Part shown: positions 7,290 through 7,505 of the stretch, piece by piece | How positions within the stretch are numbered: the first letter of the stretch is position 1 | Layout: each line of letters opens with the position of its first letter | Source of the DNA: Ruminococcaceae bacterium UBA1438 | GTDB lineage: Bacteria; Bacillota; Clostridia; Oscillospirales; Acutalibacteraceae | NCBI GenBank assembly: GCA_002329285.1 | Contig: DCTO01000082.1 | Location: forward strand, 18,150-25,654 | Direction of reading: 5' to 3' | Length of the DNA: 7,505 bases | The notes under the pieces: model-generated | The model's input: the letters and a program-made list of their open reading frames with translations, nothing else | Databases searched by the model: none | What the model was told of the DNA's origin: nothing | Translations under genes and position numbers: made by a program

Positions 7290-7294
7290 CCTCC
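7290..7294 (-). promoter_or_regulatory. Ribosome binding site of glyA
   Basis: GGAGG on the minus strand, 9 nt before the ATG at 7278-7280 and only 3 nt before the in-frame TTG at 7284-7286. The spacing decides in favour of the ATG. Confidence 0.8.
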
Positions 7295-7322
7295 ATATAT
7301 TATATAAATAATTGACGAATAT

Positions 7323-7351
7323 ATATTAACATAACAAAATGAAATAAACAA
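7323..7351 (-). promoter_or_regulatory. Predicted sigma-A-type promoter of glyA and the downstream run
   Basis: On the minus strand TTGTTT (7346-7351) and TAATAT (7323-7328) are separated by 17 bp, with TGT directly before the -10 box (an extended -10). Transcription would start near 7316, giving a leader of roughly 36 nt before the glyA ATG. The site lies in an AT-rich spacer between the folD terminator and glyA, where a promoter is expected. AT-richness also makes chance matches common, so the exact boxes are a prediction. Confidence 0.5.
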
Positions 7352-7372
7352 CATCAATTTTACACAATAAAT

Positions 7373-7391
7373 GGGCGGTAATTAACCGCCC
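7373..7391 (-). terminator. Intrinsic terminator after folD
   Basis: A perfect 7-bp GC-rich inverted repeat (GGGCGGT and ACCGCCC) with a 5-nt loop, beginning 15 nt after the folD stop codon. In the minus-strand transcript it is followed by AUUUAUUGUGU, which is U-rich but interrupted. Its position right after folD and before an AT-rich promoter region supports a terminator separating folD from glyA. Confidence 0.65.
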
Positions 7392-7406
7392 GTTAGTGAA
7401 AATTAT

Positions 7407-7505
7407 TTAATTGTTTTCAACATCGTTTTGGATTTTTGCGGCAGTGAGAGTGTTCTGCATAAGCATGGAAATCGTCATTGGGCCGACCCCACCGGGAACA
7501 GGTGT
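7407..7505 (-). CDS. folD: FolD, methylenetetrahydrofolate dehydrogenase/cyclohydrolase, C-terminal end (cut by window edge)
   Basis: Bifunctional FolD interconverts 5,10-methylene-, methenyl- and 10-formyl-tetrahydrofolate in the cytoplasm, using NADP or NAD. Only the last 32 codons and the stop are present, translated by me from the right edge. They read [15 protein letters not shown] followed by a QNTLTAAK helix. This is the highly conserved C-terminal FolD signature (usually [12 protein letters not shown]) that closes the dinucleotide-binding domain. The final residues (IQNDVENN) are a variable tail. It precedes glyA by 126 bp, with a terminator and a promoter between, so the two are neighbours but probably separate transcripts. 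Confidence 0.95.
   Translation of the reverse strand, partial: TPVPGGVGPMTISMLMQNTLTAAKIQNDVENN

Noticed and set aside
7296..7310. TATAAT-like hexamer immediately upstream of the glyA ribosome binding site on the minus strand
   Set aside because: Transcription from it would begin at or inside the Shine-Dalgarno and lose it, and no matching -35 box lies at the right distance. The upstream extended -10 site fits better.
7301..7340. Plus-strand promoter-like match (TTGACG with a downstream A/T-rich hexamer)
   Set aside because: The -10 candidate is poor, the region is AT-rich enough to give chance matches, and no plus-strand gene follows.
7281..7406. Possible folate or glycine riboswitch upstream of glyA
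   Set aside because: After the folD terminator fewer than 100 AT-rich bases remain, with no paired GC-rich helices or recognisable aptamer core. The predicted leader is only about 36 nt, too short for either class.

Overview
This is an all-minus-strand stretch of a low-to-moderate GC bacterial chromosome. Shine-Dalgarno sites are strong, genes are packed 4-67 bp apart, and two teichoic-acid-type CDP-glycerol glycerophosphotransferase family proteins are present. The ThyA, TrpRS and MltG sequences look Gram-positive. Together this suggests Bacillota, most likely class Clostridia. That placement is inferred from protein style, not from a marker-gene search.

In transcription order (right to left) the window holds seven intact or nearly intact genes and two genes cut by its edges: the last 32 codons of folD; a hairpin terminator; an extended -10 promoter; glyA; a second, weaker hairpin; a tandem pair of CDP-glycerol glycerophosphotransferase-like genes; a fold-type I PLP aminotransferase; trpS; mltG; and the first 115 codons of thyA. 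From glyA to thyA there is only one gap over 35 bp (67 bp, after glyA). The run therefore probably behaves as one long operon, possibly with partial termination after glyA.

Folate one-carbon metabolism brackets the region. FolD and GlyA interconvert and produce methylene-tetrahydrofolate, and ThyA consumes it to make dTMP. Between them sit envelope genes (two glycerophosphotransferase-like proteins and the MltG lytic transglycosylase) and amino-acid genes (aminotransferase, TrpRS). This looks like a housekeeping growth operon rather than an accessory island. I found no mobile element, CRISPR array, tRNA, rRNA or phage gene, and no plus-strand gene I would defend. The features most worth a second look are the diverged paralogous glycerophosphotransferase pair, residue changes near conserved motifs in MltG and TrpRS, and the coupled start between the two glycerophosphotransferase-like genes. 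I see no convincing previously undescribed system.
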